Origin: an uncultured Lachnospiraceae bacterium
Lineage (GTDB): Bacteria; Bacillota; Clostridia; Lachnospirales; Lachnospiraceae
Length of the DNA stretch: 61,607 bases
Direction: 5' to 3'
Assembly: GCA_910577115.1 (NCBI GenBank)
Contig: CAJTMC010000024.1
Span: 1 to 61,607, forward strand
Below are positions 1-7,293 of this stretch, in pieces. Below the pieces are notes generated by a model. The model was given only the letters and a program-made list of their open reading frames with translations. It was not told the origin of the DNA and did no database searches. Every line of letters starts with the position of its first letter. Within the stretch, counting starts at the first letter, position 1. The position numbers were made by a program, and so were the translations under genes.

Positions 1-195
1 AGCAATGAGATGTGTACGTTTCTTGTGATGAATATTTCTTCGCTGCAGCTCATACCAGTGAATATTATCGCCTATCGCAGCCAGTATGGGAGCGCGAATC
101 CGGCGGCGGTGATTGCGCCTGCGATTGTGGCGACGTTTTTCAGTACGGTAGTGGCAGTGATATATTGCAAGGTAGTGGGAAGAAAATGCGATTGA
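1..195 (+). CDS. spmA: C-terminal end of spore maturation protein SpmA (runs off window start)
   Basis: The frame is open from base 1 to TGA at 193-195, so only the last 64 residues are present. The segment NEMCTFLVMN followed by SSLQLIP, a GSANPA stretch and a hydrophobic tail ending FFSTVVAVIYCK matches the C-terminal half of SpmA, a nucleoside-recognition (Gate) family membrane protein that acts with SpmB in spore core dehydration. In related Firmicutes spmA and spmB are normally adjacent; here spmB lies 11.6 kb away at 11798-12319. The last codons and the promoter that follows recur in decayed form at 769-861. The identification rests on pattern recognition of a partial protein, so a generic nucleoside-recognition protein remains possible. 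Confidence 0.72.
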   Translation, partial: SNEMCTFLVMNISSLQLIPVNIIAYRSQYGSANPAAVIAPAIVATFFSTVVAVIYCKVVGRKCD

Positions 196-220
196 TGAAC
201 TTATTAATTGATGATATACT
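192..220 (+). promoter_or_regulatory. Promoter overlapping the spmA stop codon
   Basis: TTGATG at 192-197 and TATACT at 215-220 are separated by exactly 17 bases, a good vegetative promoter. It would drive the BrnT-like remnant at 255. The same arrangement recurs at 833-861 behind the second copy of the spmA tail. Confidence 0.55.
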
Positions 221-254
221 ATCCATATAAAACAGATTAAGAGGAATAATCGAC

Positions 255-422
255 ATGAAATTTGAATGGGATGAAGATAAAAATACCATAAACAAAGAAA
301 AACATAAGATTTCCTTTGAGACAGCAGCGTATGTTTTTGGTGATCCGTATTATATTGAAATGTTTGACTTTGAGCACAGTGTTGATGAAGACCATAGGCA
401 AGCGAAACATAGGGTTATTTAG
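255..422 (+). pseudogene. Truncated BrnT-family toxin remnant
   Basis: A 55-residue frame begins at ATG 255 behind an AGAGGA ribosome site. The start MKFEWDEDKN, then INKEKHKISFETAAYVFGDP, is the N-terminal signature of BrnT, the RNase toxin of the BrnT/BrnA type II toxin-antitoxin family, which is normally about 90-100 residues. The frame stops at TAG 420-422. Residual similarity to the downstream strand (VILGR) continues in another frame before further stops, and no brnA antitoxin follows. It is therefore read as a broken toxin gene without its antitoxin. A functional truncated product is unlikely because the C-terminal beta strands are lost. Confidence 0.6.
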
Positions 423-550
423 TGTGGGTTATACTAGGTAGAGATTTTTCGTGAAGAAGTATTTTAAAGGACAGGTAAATGATGTATGACAAACGATGTG
501 TCAAATAAACAGTACGATGTAGAACTGCAGATGTGAAGCCGGATGCATGA

Positions 551-750
551 TTTTCGGCGGCAAGGGCTATGAATCGAAATAAGTACATTTATGCGTCCTC
601 TTATGGGGCATTTGTAGTTTCGGCAGACTATAATAAGGGCGGTACATGGAACGGGGCAATGGAATCATTGCGCAATGGATTTGCGAAAACATTGGTATGG
701 GACAATCAGAACTATGTTGGAAATCAGAAACTGATTGAGAAGGGCTGCGT
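551..750 (+). pseudogene. Fragment of a DprA/Smf-like DNA-processing protein
   Basis: A stop codon at 548-550 is followed in frame by residues resembling the GAAMNRNKYIYA motif, then VVSADYNKGGTWNGAMESL and a GNQKLIEKG segment. These fit the Rossmann-like nucleotide-binding part of DprA/Smf proteins (R-N-K-hIYALxD and DYxKGGTWxGA). Only some 65 residues remain and both the N-terminal and C-terminal parts of a normal protein of about 300 residues are missing. Homology stops near 750, where the sequence passes into the second spmA tail. It is an internal gene fragment with no support for expression. Confidence 0.6.
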
Positions 751-768
751 ATCCTTGGATATCACATG

Positions 769-822
769 TTTTTTAGTACGGTGGTGGCGGTAATATATTG
801 TAAAGCAATGGGGAGAAGATAG
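769..822 (+). pseudogene. Duplicated 3' tail of spmA
   Basis: Bases 769-822 read FFSTVVAVIYCKAMGRR-stop, nearly the same as the real spmA end (FFSTVVAVIYCKVVGRKCD) at about 136-195. The DNA differs mainly at third codon positions, so the copies have diverged under some constraint or for a long time. The upstream 6 residues (YHM and before) are unrelated, marking the breakpoint near 769. The similarity continues into the adjacent promoter region to about 880. Confidence 0.7.
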
Positions 823-832
823 TTTGGTTTAG

Positions 833-861
833 TTGATAAGATTAGTGACTAATGTTATACT
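833..861 (+). promoter_or_regulatory. Promoter behind the second spmA tail
   Basis: TTGATA at 833-838 and TATACT at 856-861 with a 17-base spacer. It is the duplicate of the 192-220 promoter and the only clear promoter ahead of the gene at 1056, leaving a leader of nearly 190 bases. A 21-codon frame inside that leader (from about 921) is not convincing as a gene. Confidence 0.55.
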
Positions 862-1055
862 ATTGATATAAAATTTAAGGTGCAAGTAAAGACATATACT
901 TTTATCGGATGAAGTGTGAAAATGCGAGGGAAGAAAGAGGGATTATTCTATTTCAATTGGAATGGAGATGCCCCGCTTTATCTTTAAAAACATCAATGCA
1001 GAATAAAAAAATCTGAACTATAATTTTGCGATATTCATAAAGGAGGAATCTGAAA

Positions 1056-1775
1056 ATGGCAATGCGTACAAAAGGTAAATGCAAATATTGTGGAAAGGAA
1101 TATACATTCAGCTATATGAACAAGCATCTGTCGGCTTGTGAAGAACGCCGGAAAAAATGGCTGGAGGAGACAGGCAGTAAAAAATGCGGATATTTTGAGC
1201 TGGCTATTTGTCCTACATACAATAGGAACTACTGGCTATATGTGGAAGTAAAGGAGACAGCGACATTGAGGGATGTGGACTGTTTTTTGAGGGATATATG
1301 GGTAGAGTGCTGCGGGCATTTGAGTTCGTTTAATATAGACGGCACTAGCTATGATGTTGAACCACAGGATGCTTTTTTATGGGGTGAACCCGCAAAAAGC
1401 ATGAATTGTAAATTGAAAACTGTTTTGGAAAAAGGAATGACTTTCGGCTATGAATATGATTTTGGCTCTACTACGGAGCTTATGATAACGGTTGTAAATT
1501 ACAGGGTCGGAAATAACAGGAAAGAGAAATTAATCATCTTGTCCAGAAATAATCCAATTGAAGTTTTATGTGACGAATGTGGAAAGAAACCGGCGGCGCA
1601 CATCTGTATGGAATGTTTTTATGAGGGAAGTGGATGGCTGTGTGAAGACTGTGCCGAGACGCATGAGTGTGGAGAGGATATGCTTTTGCCGGTCTGTAAT
1701 TCACCACGAATGGGAGTCTGTGGCTATTGCGGAAGTAATGTTTATCCGGATCAGTTTGTTCCAGATGTTGGGTAA
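1056..1775 (+). CDS. Zinc-finger protein with plasmid pRiA4b ORF-3-like domain
   Basis: A 239-residue protein starting at ATG 1056 behind a strong AAAGGAGG site. Residues about 9-27 form a C-x2-C...H-x3-C zinc-finger-like cluster (CKYCGKEY, then HLSAC). Residues about 45-165 match the pRiA4b ORF-3/IS1096 TnpR family: YWLYVEVKETATLRDVDCFL, a W near 83, and the hallmark YEYDFGSTTEL. Residues about 170-235 carry a second, cysteine-rich cluster (CDECGKKPAAHICMEC, CEDCAETH, CGYCG) resembling a B-box/ZZ-type zinc fold. The biochemical role of this family is not established; it is often found on mobile or accessory DNA. It stands alone, between its own promoter at 833 and a strong terminator at 1795. 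Confidence 0.75.
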   Translation: MAMRTKGKCKYCGKEYTFSYMNKHLSACEERRKKWLEETGSKKCGYFELAICPTYNRNYWLYVEVKETATLRDVDCFLRDIWVECCGHLSSFNIDGTSYDVEPQDAFLWGEPAKSMNCKLKTVLEKGMTFGYEYDFGSTTELMITVVNYRVGNNRKEKLIILSRNNPIEVLCDECGKKPAAHICMECFYEGSGWLCEDCAETHECGEDMLLPVCNSPRMGVCGYCGSNVYPDQFVPDVG

Positions 1776-1794
1776 AACAAAGGCTTTTAGGAGG

Positions 1795-1840
1795 TTTCCA
1801 TCTATGTGGCCGGAATTTGGCACATAGATGGAAATTTTGC
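1795..1840 (+). terminator. Intrinsic terminator
   Basis: Perfect 14-base inverted repeat, TTTCCATCTATGTG at 1795-1808 and its complement at 1821-1834, with a 12-base loop and a T-rich run after it. It closes the 1056 gene. Confidence 0.85.
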
Positions 1841-1869
1841 TTTAAAAGCTATAGTGTAAGGCAGCAGCT

Positions 1870-1915
1870 TAAAAAAGAAACAGGTTGTAACAGCCTGAAA
1901 CAGCCTGTTACAACC
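1870..1915 (-). terminator. Intrinsic terminator of the hemerythrin gene
   Basis: GGTTGTAACAG at 1883-1893 pairs with CTGTTACAACC at 1905-1915. Read on the minus strand the stem is followed by a T-rich tract (complement of the A run at 1870-1879), placing it just after the stop codon at 1923. Confidence 0.8.
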
Positions 1916-1922
1916 GAAAGGT

Positions 1923-2804
1923 TTATTCTGATTTGACACAAAAAGCAAAATAACCTTGTTTGGTATTAAGCAGTAAGCTATAGTCAAAAACCTCTTGATA
2001 AAACATTTTCCGAAACTGCTCTGCCGCTATGATATGGCTGCTCTCCAATTGATATTGTGAGGACATTTGGCGATGTATGCCAAGCTGTTCAGCAATCCGT
2101 ATAGAAAGCTCTTTGCCGGCATTCATGACCAGCTTATCCATTTTTGTCAGCGGCATATCAAGCGTAGCGCTGACTGCTCTCAATACCAGACTATTTTCCA
2201 AAATCATGTATATCCGTACCTTCTTTTTGTCCGATGAGCGATAAGTCAGTCGGATAATCAGGCTGGTTCCGAAATCTTCTCCGCTGTAATGTTCACTTAC
2301 AACCTCCGTCTGCAATCTGAAAAGTTCCTGTATGGTAACATTCAGGGCATTTTCCAAGGCGTCCATATCAGCACCGGCATTATCCGTTTTCCATCTGTTT
2401 GGTATTTTACACGTAATGGCGCGGTCTTCAATCAGAATGTGCGCGGTAAGCCAGCCGAGGCAGATGCCAAGGAAATGATGGATTGATTCTTGTGAGTAAT
2501 CCGATTCTGTAAGTTCTTTTTCCAGTGCCGGAAGTGTCTTATACCGCATATCGTCATGCAGGCGCTTGTGCATCTCATAGCCGTTATAACCGATTGACCG
2601 CATATAGGCTTCTTCATCGGTAAAGTGCTCTATCGCATAGTTCTTGAAGTACTTAATACCCTCGGCACATGCCCACTGCCCGTTATTTTCATCCTTGCTC
2701 AGATGGACGAGCCTGCGTACGATTGAAAAAAGCTTCCGGTGTGCATTGTCGATGGAATCAACTCCGATGTTAAAATGTTTGTTCCATTCAGCTTCTTTAG
2801 ACAT
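1923..2804 (-). CDS. Bacteriohemerythrin-domain protein with an extra C-terminal domain
   Basis: 293 residues, with the start at 2804 set by AAGGAG four bases upstream. Residues 1-135 form a bacterial hemerythrin four-helix bundle with the complete di-iron ligand set: H22, H60, E64, H79, H83, H122 and D127 (signatures AHRKLF, HFTDEE, HKRLHD, HILIEDRA). Hemerythrins bind O2 reversibly at a non-haem di-iron site and in anaerobes serve oxygen sensing, storage or detoxification. Residues about 150-293 are a second alpha/beta domain that I cannot assign firmly; its pattern (RIYMILENSLVLRAV, then MNAGKELSIRIAEQLG) is loosely reminiscent of CheX/CheC-like domains. No membrane segment is seen. It is monocistronic. 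Confidence 0.85.
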   Translation of the reverse strand: MSKEAEWNKHFNIGVDSIDNAHRKLFSIVRRLVHLSKDENNGQWACAEGIKYFKNYAIEHFTDEEAYMRSIGYNGYEMHKRLHDDMRYKTLPALEKELTESDYSQESIHHFLGICLGWLTAHILIEDRAITCKIPNRWKTDNAGADMDALENALNVTIQELFRLQTEVVSEHYSGEDFGTSLIIRLTYRSSDKKKVRIYMILENSLVLRAVSATLDMPLTKMDKLVMNAGKELSIRIAEQLGIHRQMSSQYQLESSHIIAAEQFRKMFYQEVFDYSLLLNTKQGYFAFCVKSE

Positions 2805-3191
2805 GGTACTCCTTTTTCACATGGGAAATATCCCATAGCTGTTCATTTTGAAATCCGCGATTCAAGATTTATGAATCATCAGGCAGACTGCATGGGTTGT
2901 CAGCTGTTTTTATAAAATATAACAGTGTGCTGATTGGATTTCAGAATTGATTTGTTAATAGTATATGTCGAAAATTAAAATAAGGTGTCAGTTTTTAGGG
3001 AAAGATTAACGACTTCACATCACTGCCTTGATTCAAGGACGGTTTAGGACAACAAGTGATTGGAAAAAGATAATCTTTTTTTGTTGACAAAATATTTCCA
3101 ATATGATATTATCAAAATATAAATAATAAAACGAAAATAATTAAAAACAAATTCCGCGCTAATCCAAAACAACAGAAAAAGAGGTGAAAAT
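2805..3191. other. Intergenic control region between hemerythrin gene and five-gene operon
   Basis: This 387-base divergent spacer contains the hemerythrin ribosome site, a short ATGGGA/TCCCAT inverted repeat near 2820-2836, a perfect palindrome with 8-base arms at 3064-3080 (AAAAAGAT-A-ATCTTTTT) and the operon promoter at 3084-3112. An 11-base palindrome TGATATTATCA overlaps the -10 element at 3104-3114. No gene is apparent. Confidence 0.5.
3084..3112 (+). promoter_or_regulatory. Strong promoter of the J-domain/vWA/PurA-like/PARG/rSAM-NUDIX operon
   Basis: TTGACA at 3084-3089 and TATTAT at 3107-3112 with a 17-base spacer. It is flanked by two palindromes (3064-3080 and 3104-3114) placed where a repressor would act. 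The start codon at 3192 is about 70 bases from the predicted transcript start. Confidence 0.7.
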
Positions 3192-4217
3192 GTGGAAGCA
3201 ATAAAAATATTGTCTGTTACAAAGTGTGGTGATTTATTTCCATATGGAGAAGAAGAAATCAAGTCAAAATATAAGGAGCTGGTTAAGGAATGGCATCCTG
3301 ATACGAACGACAGTCCCGAAGCGCCAAATGCATTTGCCAAAATTACGGAGTTATACGATAAGGCATTGGAACTATTAGAAAACGGACAATGGGAAAAGAC
3401 AAATTATATTCTAATCAGTAAGGATAACGGGAAAAAAATTGAAATAAATTATGATACCTGTTTCGAGTTTGAACTTGGAACCTGTTATGTGACAAAAACA
3501 AAAATTGTTTATCTGCTCGGGAAGGATAAAGAAAAATATTATAACAATGCAATTCAGAGAATGGGCAGCCTGCAGTATAAAGACAAAAGAATGGAAGACG
3601 ACTTGAGCAGATTTTTGCCTAAAGTATACCAGACCTTTCGGACCAAGAACGGAGAATATGCAATTGTGCTTGACAAAACAGAAGACGTGTATCCGTTAAA
3701 AGATGTATTTGAATATTTTGGTGAAAAAATAAATGACAGACATGTTGCATGGATAATCAGCAGGTTGTGCAATCTGACTTGCTATTTCGAATTTAGCGGG
3801 CTGGTGCATAACGGCATTCATATGAACAACTGCTTTGTGTCTCCCCAAAATCATTCCATTCTGCTTCTTGGCGGCTGGTGGTATACGACAGGGAAAGACG
3901 AAAAGATGATTGGCACGACGAAAGACATCTTTTCCATCATGTCCGTATCGGCAAAAGAGTCCAAAAAATCATCAACTGTTACGGATTTAGAGTCGGTTAA
4001 GTTGCTCGGCAGACAGCTTTTGGGAGAAATAAACAGCAGAAAATTATCATTAGACCGTTCAATACCAAAGCCTTTTATCGCTTTTCTGACAGGAGGCTCC
4101 GGGAGGAACGCATATGAAGAATTTGCAAAGTGGGATAAGGCTTTAGAGAATTCATATGGGAAAAGAAAATTTATTCAAATGAAAATCAAGAATTTATATA
4201 AAAGAAAAGGAGATTAG
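3192..4217 (+). CDS. J-domain protein fused to a pseudokinase-like domain
   Basis: 341 residues starting at GTG 3192 behind AGAGG; the overlapping ATG at 3190 is out of frame and stops after four codons. Residues 1-65 are a J domain with the HPD motif at 35-37 (KEWHPDTND), which in DnaJ proteins stimulates Hsp70 ATPase. Residues about 85-330 resemble a protein-kinase C-lobe: FSGLVHNGIHMNN at 201-213 occupies the HxDxxxxN catalytic-loop position, but the catalytic Asp is Gly208, and the DFG position reads LGGWW. It is therefore predicted to be a pseudokinase. It is the first gene of a tight operon, four bases ahead of the vWA gene. I do not recognise a characterised homologue; the J domain call is firm, the kinase-like call moderate. 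Confidence 0.7.
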   Translation: MEAIKILSVTKCGDLFPYGEEEIKSKYKELVKEWHPDTNDSPEAPNAFAKITELYDKALELLENGQWEKTNYILISKDNGKKIEINYDTCFEFELGTCYVTKTKIVYLLGKDKEKYYNNAIQRMGSLQYKDKRMEDDLSRFLPKVYQTFRTKNGEYAIVLDKTEDVYPLKDVFEYFGEKINDRHVAWIISRLCNLTCYFEFSGLVHNGIHMNNCFVSPQNHSILLLGGWWYTTGKDEKMIGTTKDIFSIMSVSAKESKKSSTVTDLESVKLLGRQLLGEINSRKLSLDRSIPKPFIAFLTGGSGRNAYEEFAKWDKALENSYGKRKFIQMKIKNLYKRKGD

Positions 4218-4221
4218 CATT

Positions 4222-5139
4222 ATGGGAAGTGGAACATTTACAAGCAGGGATTGGAGCAGCTACACAACAAGCAGAGGTTATACTGCAAAATCGACAGTAA
4301 GCGATATGTATAAGGCAGCTTCTGTTAAGTCTTCGATGGAACCGGTCGGTATCAATTACAGAGAATCCTGCGATTCAGACGAACATCCAAATTCAACACC
4401 GATTATTCTTGGATTAGATGTAACAGGCTCTATGGGAAGTGTTTTGGAGACCGTATCAAAGAAACTGAATACACTTATTATGGAAATTTATGACAGGAAA
4501 CCGGTAAAAGATCCTCAGATCATGATTATGGCGTTTGGGGATGTCGAGTGCGACAGACATCCTTTGCAGGTGTCGCAGTTTGAATCTGATATTAGAATTG
4601 CCGAGCAATTAAATGATGTATATTTTGAAAGAGGCGGCGGAGGGAACGACGGTGAATCGTATACGCTTCCTTGGTATTTCGCGGCAAGACACACAAAAAT
4701 TGATTCCTTTGAAAAGCGTGGGAAGAAAGGGTTCTTATTCACAATTGGAGACGAACCGTATTTGAACAACCTTTCAAAAGACGCTATTCAGAAATTTGTC
4801 GGTGATGATATTGCGTCCGACTTAACGGCAGAGGAGCTGCTTACAGAAGTTTCAAGACAGTATGAAGTATATCATCTTATGATTGAAGAGGGTTCCGGAA
4901 TGAAATGGGGAGGGAATAATGTAGTTACGAAGTGGACAAATCTTCTTGGACAAAGAGCAATTTTAGTTTCGGATTGCACGAAGATTCCGGAAATCATTGT
5001 TTCGGTTCTTGAAGTTGCTGCCGGTAAGGATGCAAAAGAGGTTGCCGGTTCTTGGGACGGTTCAACATCTGTAGCAGTGCGTAAAGCAATTTGTGGATTG
5101 ACAAATGTGGATGCTTCGGAAGAGCTAATAGAATTTTAA
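4222..5139 (+). CDS. vWA-like protein with MIDAS-type metal site
   Basis: 305 residues. The core resembles a von Willebrand factor A domain: DVTGS at residues 66-70 provides the DxSxS-type metal-ion-dependent adhesion site after a beta strand IILGL, GGGGND at 138-143 fits the conserved loop before the third MIDAS ligand, and FTIGDEP at 173-179 the fourth strand. The first 55 residues are Ser/Thr-rich and probably extended. Intracellular bacterial vWA proteins (for example TerY-type or MoxR-associated) act as metal-dependent protein-interaction hubs, often beside kinases or chaperone-like ATPases; the neighbouring J-domain/pseudokinase gene four bases upstream fits that. No signal peptide is present. 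Its exact subfamily is not recognised. Confidence 0.7.
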   Translation: MGSGTFTSRDWSSYTTSRGYTAKSTVSDMYKAASVKSSMEPVGINYRESCDSDEHPNSTPIILGLDVTGSMGSVLETVSKKLNTLIMEIYDRKPVKDPQIMIMAFGDVECDRHPLQVSQFESDIRIAEQLNDVYFERGGGGNDGESYTLPWYFAARHTKIDSFEKRGKKGFLFTIGDEPYLNNLSKDAIQKFVGDDIASDLTAEELLTEVSRQYEVYHLMIEEGSGMKWGGNNVVTKWTNLLGQRAILVSDCTKIPEIIVSVLEVAAGKDAKEVAGSWDGSTSVAVRKAICGLTNVDASEELIEF

Positions 5140-5187
5140 TTTGAGAAAGAGAAACAAGACTGTGGCGAAATGGAGGTTTATGATTGC

Positions 5188-6339
5188 ATGAAAACCGCAA
5201 AAATTGTGATAGGAGCAAACTTTGGAGATGAGGGGAAAGGACTTATGACAGATTATTTTGCGAATGAGGCAAAAAAACAGGGGCAATCCTGCCTTGTGGT
5301 TTGTCATAACGGAGGAAGCCAAAAAGGGCATACAGTCGTTACGCCTTCAGGCTTGAGGCATGTTTTTCATCACTTTGGTTCCGGCAGCTTTGAAGGCGCT
5401 GATACGTATTTATCATGTGAATTTATTGTCAATCCCATTATTTTTCAGAAAGAAGTATCAGAGCTAAAAAGAAAAGGATTTATAACAAAGTGCTTTATTG
5501 ACAGGGATTGCCGTTTTACAACCCCGTTTGATATGATGATAAACCAGATTGTTGAGGAGTATCGCGGCGAATGTAAGCATGGAAGCTGTGGCTTGGGTAT
5601 ATTTGAAACTGTAGTTCGGTCGGAAACAGATGAAAGTTTTACGGTTTATGAATTTGCCAACAAATCAACTTCGGCTATGGGCGCTTTTCTTGATGAAATT
5701 GCTGCAAGGTATGTTCCTGACAGGTTAAAGCAGCTTGGCATAAAAACGATTCCTGCAAAATGGCTTGAAATTTTAAGGAATAAGGACAATATTATTAAGA
5801 ATTATATCCATGATTTTATGCAGATGTTAGAGAATGTGCGGATTGTGAATAATGACATTGTAGACAGTTACGATTATGTTATTTTTGAAGGGGCGCAAGG
5901 GCTGCTGTTGGATCAAAACAATTTATCCTATATGCCGCATCTTACGCCGAGTAATACAGGAATAAAGAATCCGTTAAATATCATTGGTAAGAGAAATCCA
6001 AATGTTGAGGTATGTTATGTATCAAGAACCTATATGACAAGGCATGGTGCAGGCAGATTCGATACGGAATGTAATAAATCGGACATCAATGAAAAAATTA
6101 TTGACTTAACAAATGTACCAAATTCGTATCAAGATTCGATCAGATATGGTATGCTAATATTGGATGAGCTGAAAAACAGAATACAAACGGATTTTGGAAA
6201 TATGAATGGAACGAAATCATTGGCAGTTACACATTGGAATGAATATACAGTAAATCAGGATGAATTAAAGAGCCTGTTTGACGGGTTTAACATTTATCTG
6301 TCTGATGGGATGACGCATGATGATATATACAGGCTATGA
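5188..6339 (+). CDS. Divergent adenylosuccinate synthetase (PurA) paralogue
   Basis: 383 residues from ATG 5188, eleven bases after GGAGG; the upstream in-frame ATG at 5170 lacks a ribosome site. The PurA fold is clear: GANFGDEGKG at residues 9-18 (P-loop-like GDEGKG with the catalytic Asp14), KGHT with the catalytic His48, GAQGLLLD at 235-242 and MTRHGAG at 283-289. Two specificity regions differ from housekeeping PurA. The Arg-rich aspartate-binding loop (TTGRRRR in E. coli) is replaced by TNVPNSYQDSIRYG at 308-321, and the guanine-recognition TKLD motif is THWN at 348-351. PurA joins aspartate to IMP using GTP; the changes suggest a different nucleotide, cofactor or amino donor, as in PurZ-like phage enzymes. 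Its place in a J-domain/vWA/PARG operon, not beside purine genes, supports a specialised role. Confidence 0.75.
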   Translation: MKTAKIVIGANFGDEGKGLMTDYFANEAKKQGQSCLVVCHNGGSQKGHTVVTPSGLRHVFHHFGSGSFEGADTYLSCEFIVNPIIFQKEVSELKRKGFITKCFIDRDCRFTTPFDMMINQIVEEYRGECKHGSCGLGIFETVVRSETDESFTVYEFANKSTSAMGAFLDEIAARYVPDRLKQLGIKTIPAKWLEILRNKDNIIKNYIHDFMQMLENVRIVNNDIVDSYDYVIFEGAQGLLLDQNNLSYMPHLTPSNTGIKNPLNIIGKRNPNVEVCYVSRTYMTRHGAGRFDTECNKSDINEKIIDLTNVPNSYQDSIRYGMLILDELKNRIQTDFGNMNGTKSLAVTHWNEYTVNQDELKSLFDGFNIYLSDGMTHDDIYRL

Positions 6340-6374
6340 AGCGGTTAATGGAAGGATTTCAGGGAGGATAGAAT

Positions 6375-7271
6375 ATGGCATTTGACAGAAGAGAGCAAAA
6401 CAGAGAAATATTTGAGGCTGCAATGCGGCTTTGCAAGAAAAACAATCAGTTAAGGCAGGCAATTGAGGCGTCTAAGGCGAAGCAGTATGTTGTGGCGGAT
6501 GAGGAAGAGATTACTGCGGAGGAGAGCAGAAGGTTTGATGCTCCCGCGAAGGTGGTTGTTTCAAAAAAGCGCAGCTTGGAGGCAGCAGGAAACAAGGCGT
6601 ATGAGGGGTTTAAGGTGTGCGTACATAATTTTGCGTCGGCAACCAACCCCGGTGGAGGCGTTGTGAGTGGTGCAAGCGCGCAGGAGGAATGTATTTGCAG
6701 ATGCAGTACGTTATACCCCAATCTCAATATGTATGCGGTTCGCAGCACGTTTCATGAAAAGCACAAAATGCTTTTAAGGCAAGGGCAAATGGATGCGGCG
6801 TATAATGACGACTGTGTTTTTACGCCGGAGATTGTCGTTTTTAAGACGGATGATAATGCGTGCAAGACGATGGAGGAGGCGCAGTGGTATCGCGTGGACG
6901 TCATTACATGCGCGGCTCCGAACCTTCGGAAAAGACCGTCCAATGCAATGAACCCGAACAGTGGTACAAAGAGACTTGAGATTTCGCATGAACGGCTGCA
7001 GGAACTGCATGAAAAGCGTTTGAGGAGGATTCTGACAATTGCAAAAAAAGAGCAGGAGGATGTTGTGATACTGGGGGCGTTTGGCTGCGGTGCGTTTCAA
7101 AATCCTCCTGAAGTGGTAGCTAAGGCATACAAGAATGTGATACCGGAATTTTTATATGATTTTCGCGTGATTGAGTTTGCTGTTTACTGTGCGCCCCACG
7201 CGATGAAAAATTATGATGAATTTTATGAAGCATTTGGGAAAACGCAGAAGAACGCGGAGGGTTTTCGATAA
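6375..7271 (+). CDS. TIGR02452-family macrodomain, poly(ADP-ribose) glycohydrolase-like
   Basis: 298 residues with a GGAGGATAG site before ATG 6375. The central motif GGGVVSGASAQEE at residues 93-105 is the bacterial PARG signature (GGG-x6-8-QEE), where the second Glu is the catalytic acid that cleaves O-glycosidic ADP-ribose linkages. The preceding VHNFASATNP is the macrodomain ribose-binding strand, and VILGAFGCGAFQNPPEVVA near 225-245 the second ligand loop. Residues 1-80 match the N-terminal helical part of the TIGR02452 family. It probably removes ADP-ribose from proteins or nucleic acid, or hydrolyses a related nucleotide conjugate. It lies third from the end of the operon's coding order, 35 bases after the PurA-like gene. 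Confidence 0.85.
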   Translation: MAFDRREQNREIFEAAMRLCKKNNQLRQAIEASKAKQYVVADEEEITAEESRRFDAPAKVVVSKKRSLEAAGNKAYEGFKVCVHNFASATNPGGGVVSGASAQEECICRCSTLYPNLNMYAVRSTFHEKHKMLLRQGQMDAAYNDDCVFTPEIVVFKTDDNACKTMEEAQWYRVDVITCAAPNLRKRPSNAMNPNSGTKRLEISHERLQELHEKRLRRILTIAKKEQEDVVILGAFGCGAFQNPPEVVAKAYKNVIPEFLYDFRVIEFAVYCAPHAMKNYDEFYEAFGKTQKNAEGFR

Positions 7272-7293
7272 ATTGCGGAAGGGCAGGATTTCT

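Noticed and set aside
921..986. 21-codon frame beginning MRGKKEGLFYFNW
   Set aside because: No ribosome site, no recognisable similarity and inside a debris region.
5188..6339. Annotation as the housekeeping purA
   Set aside because: Specificity loops and genomic setting differ from housekeeping PurA; see the separate finding.
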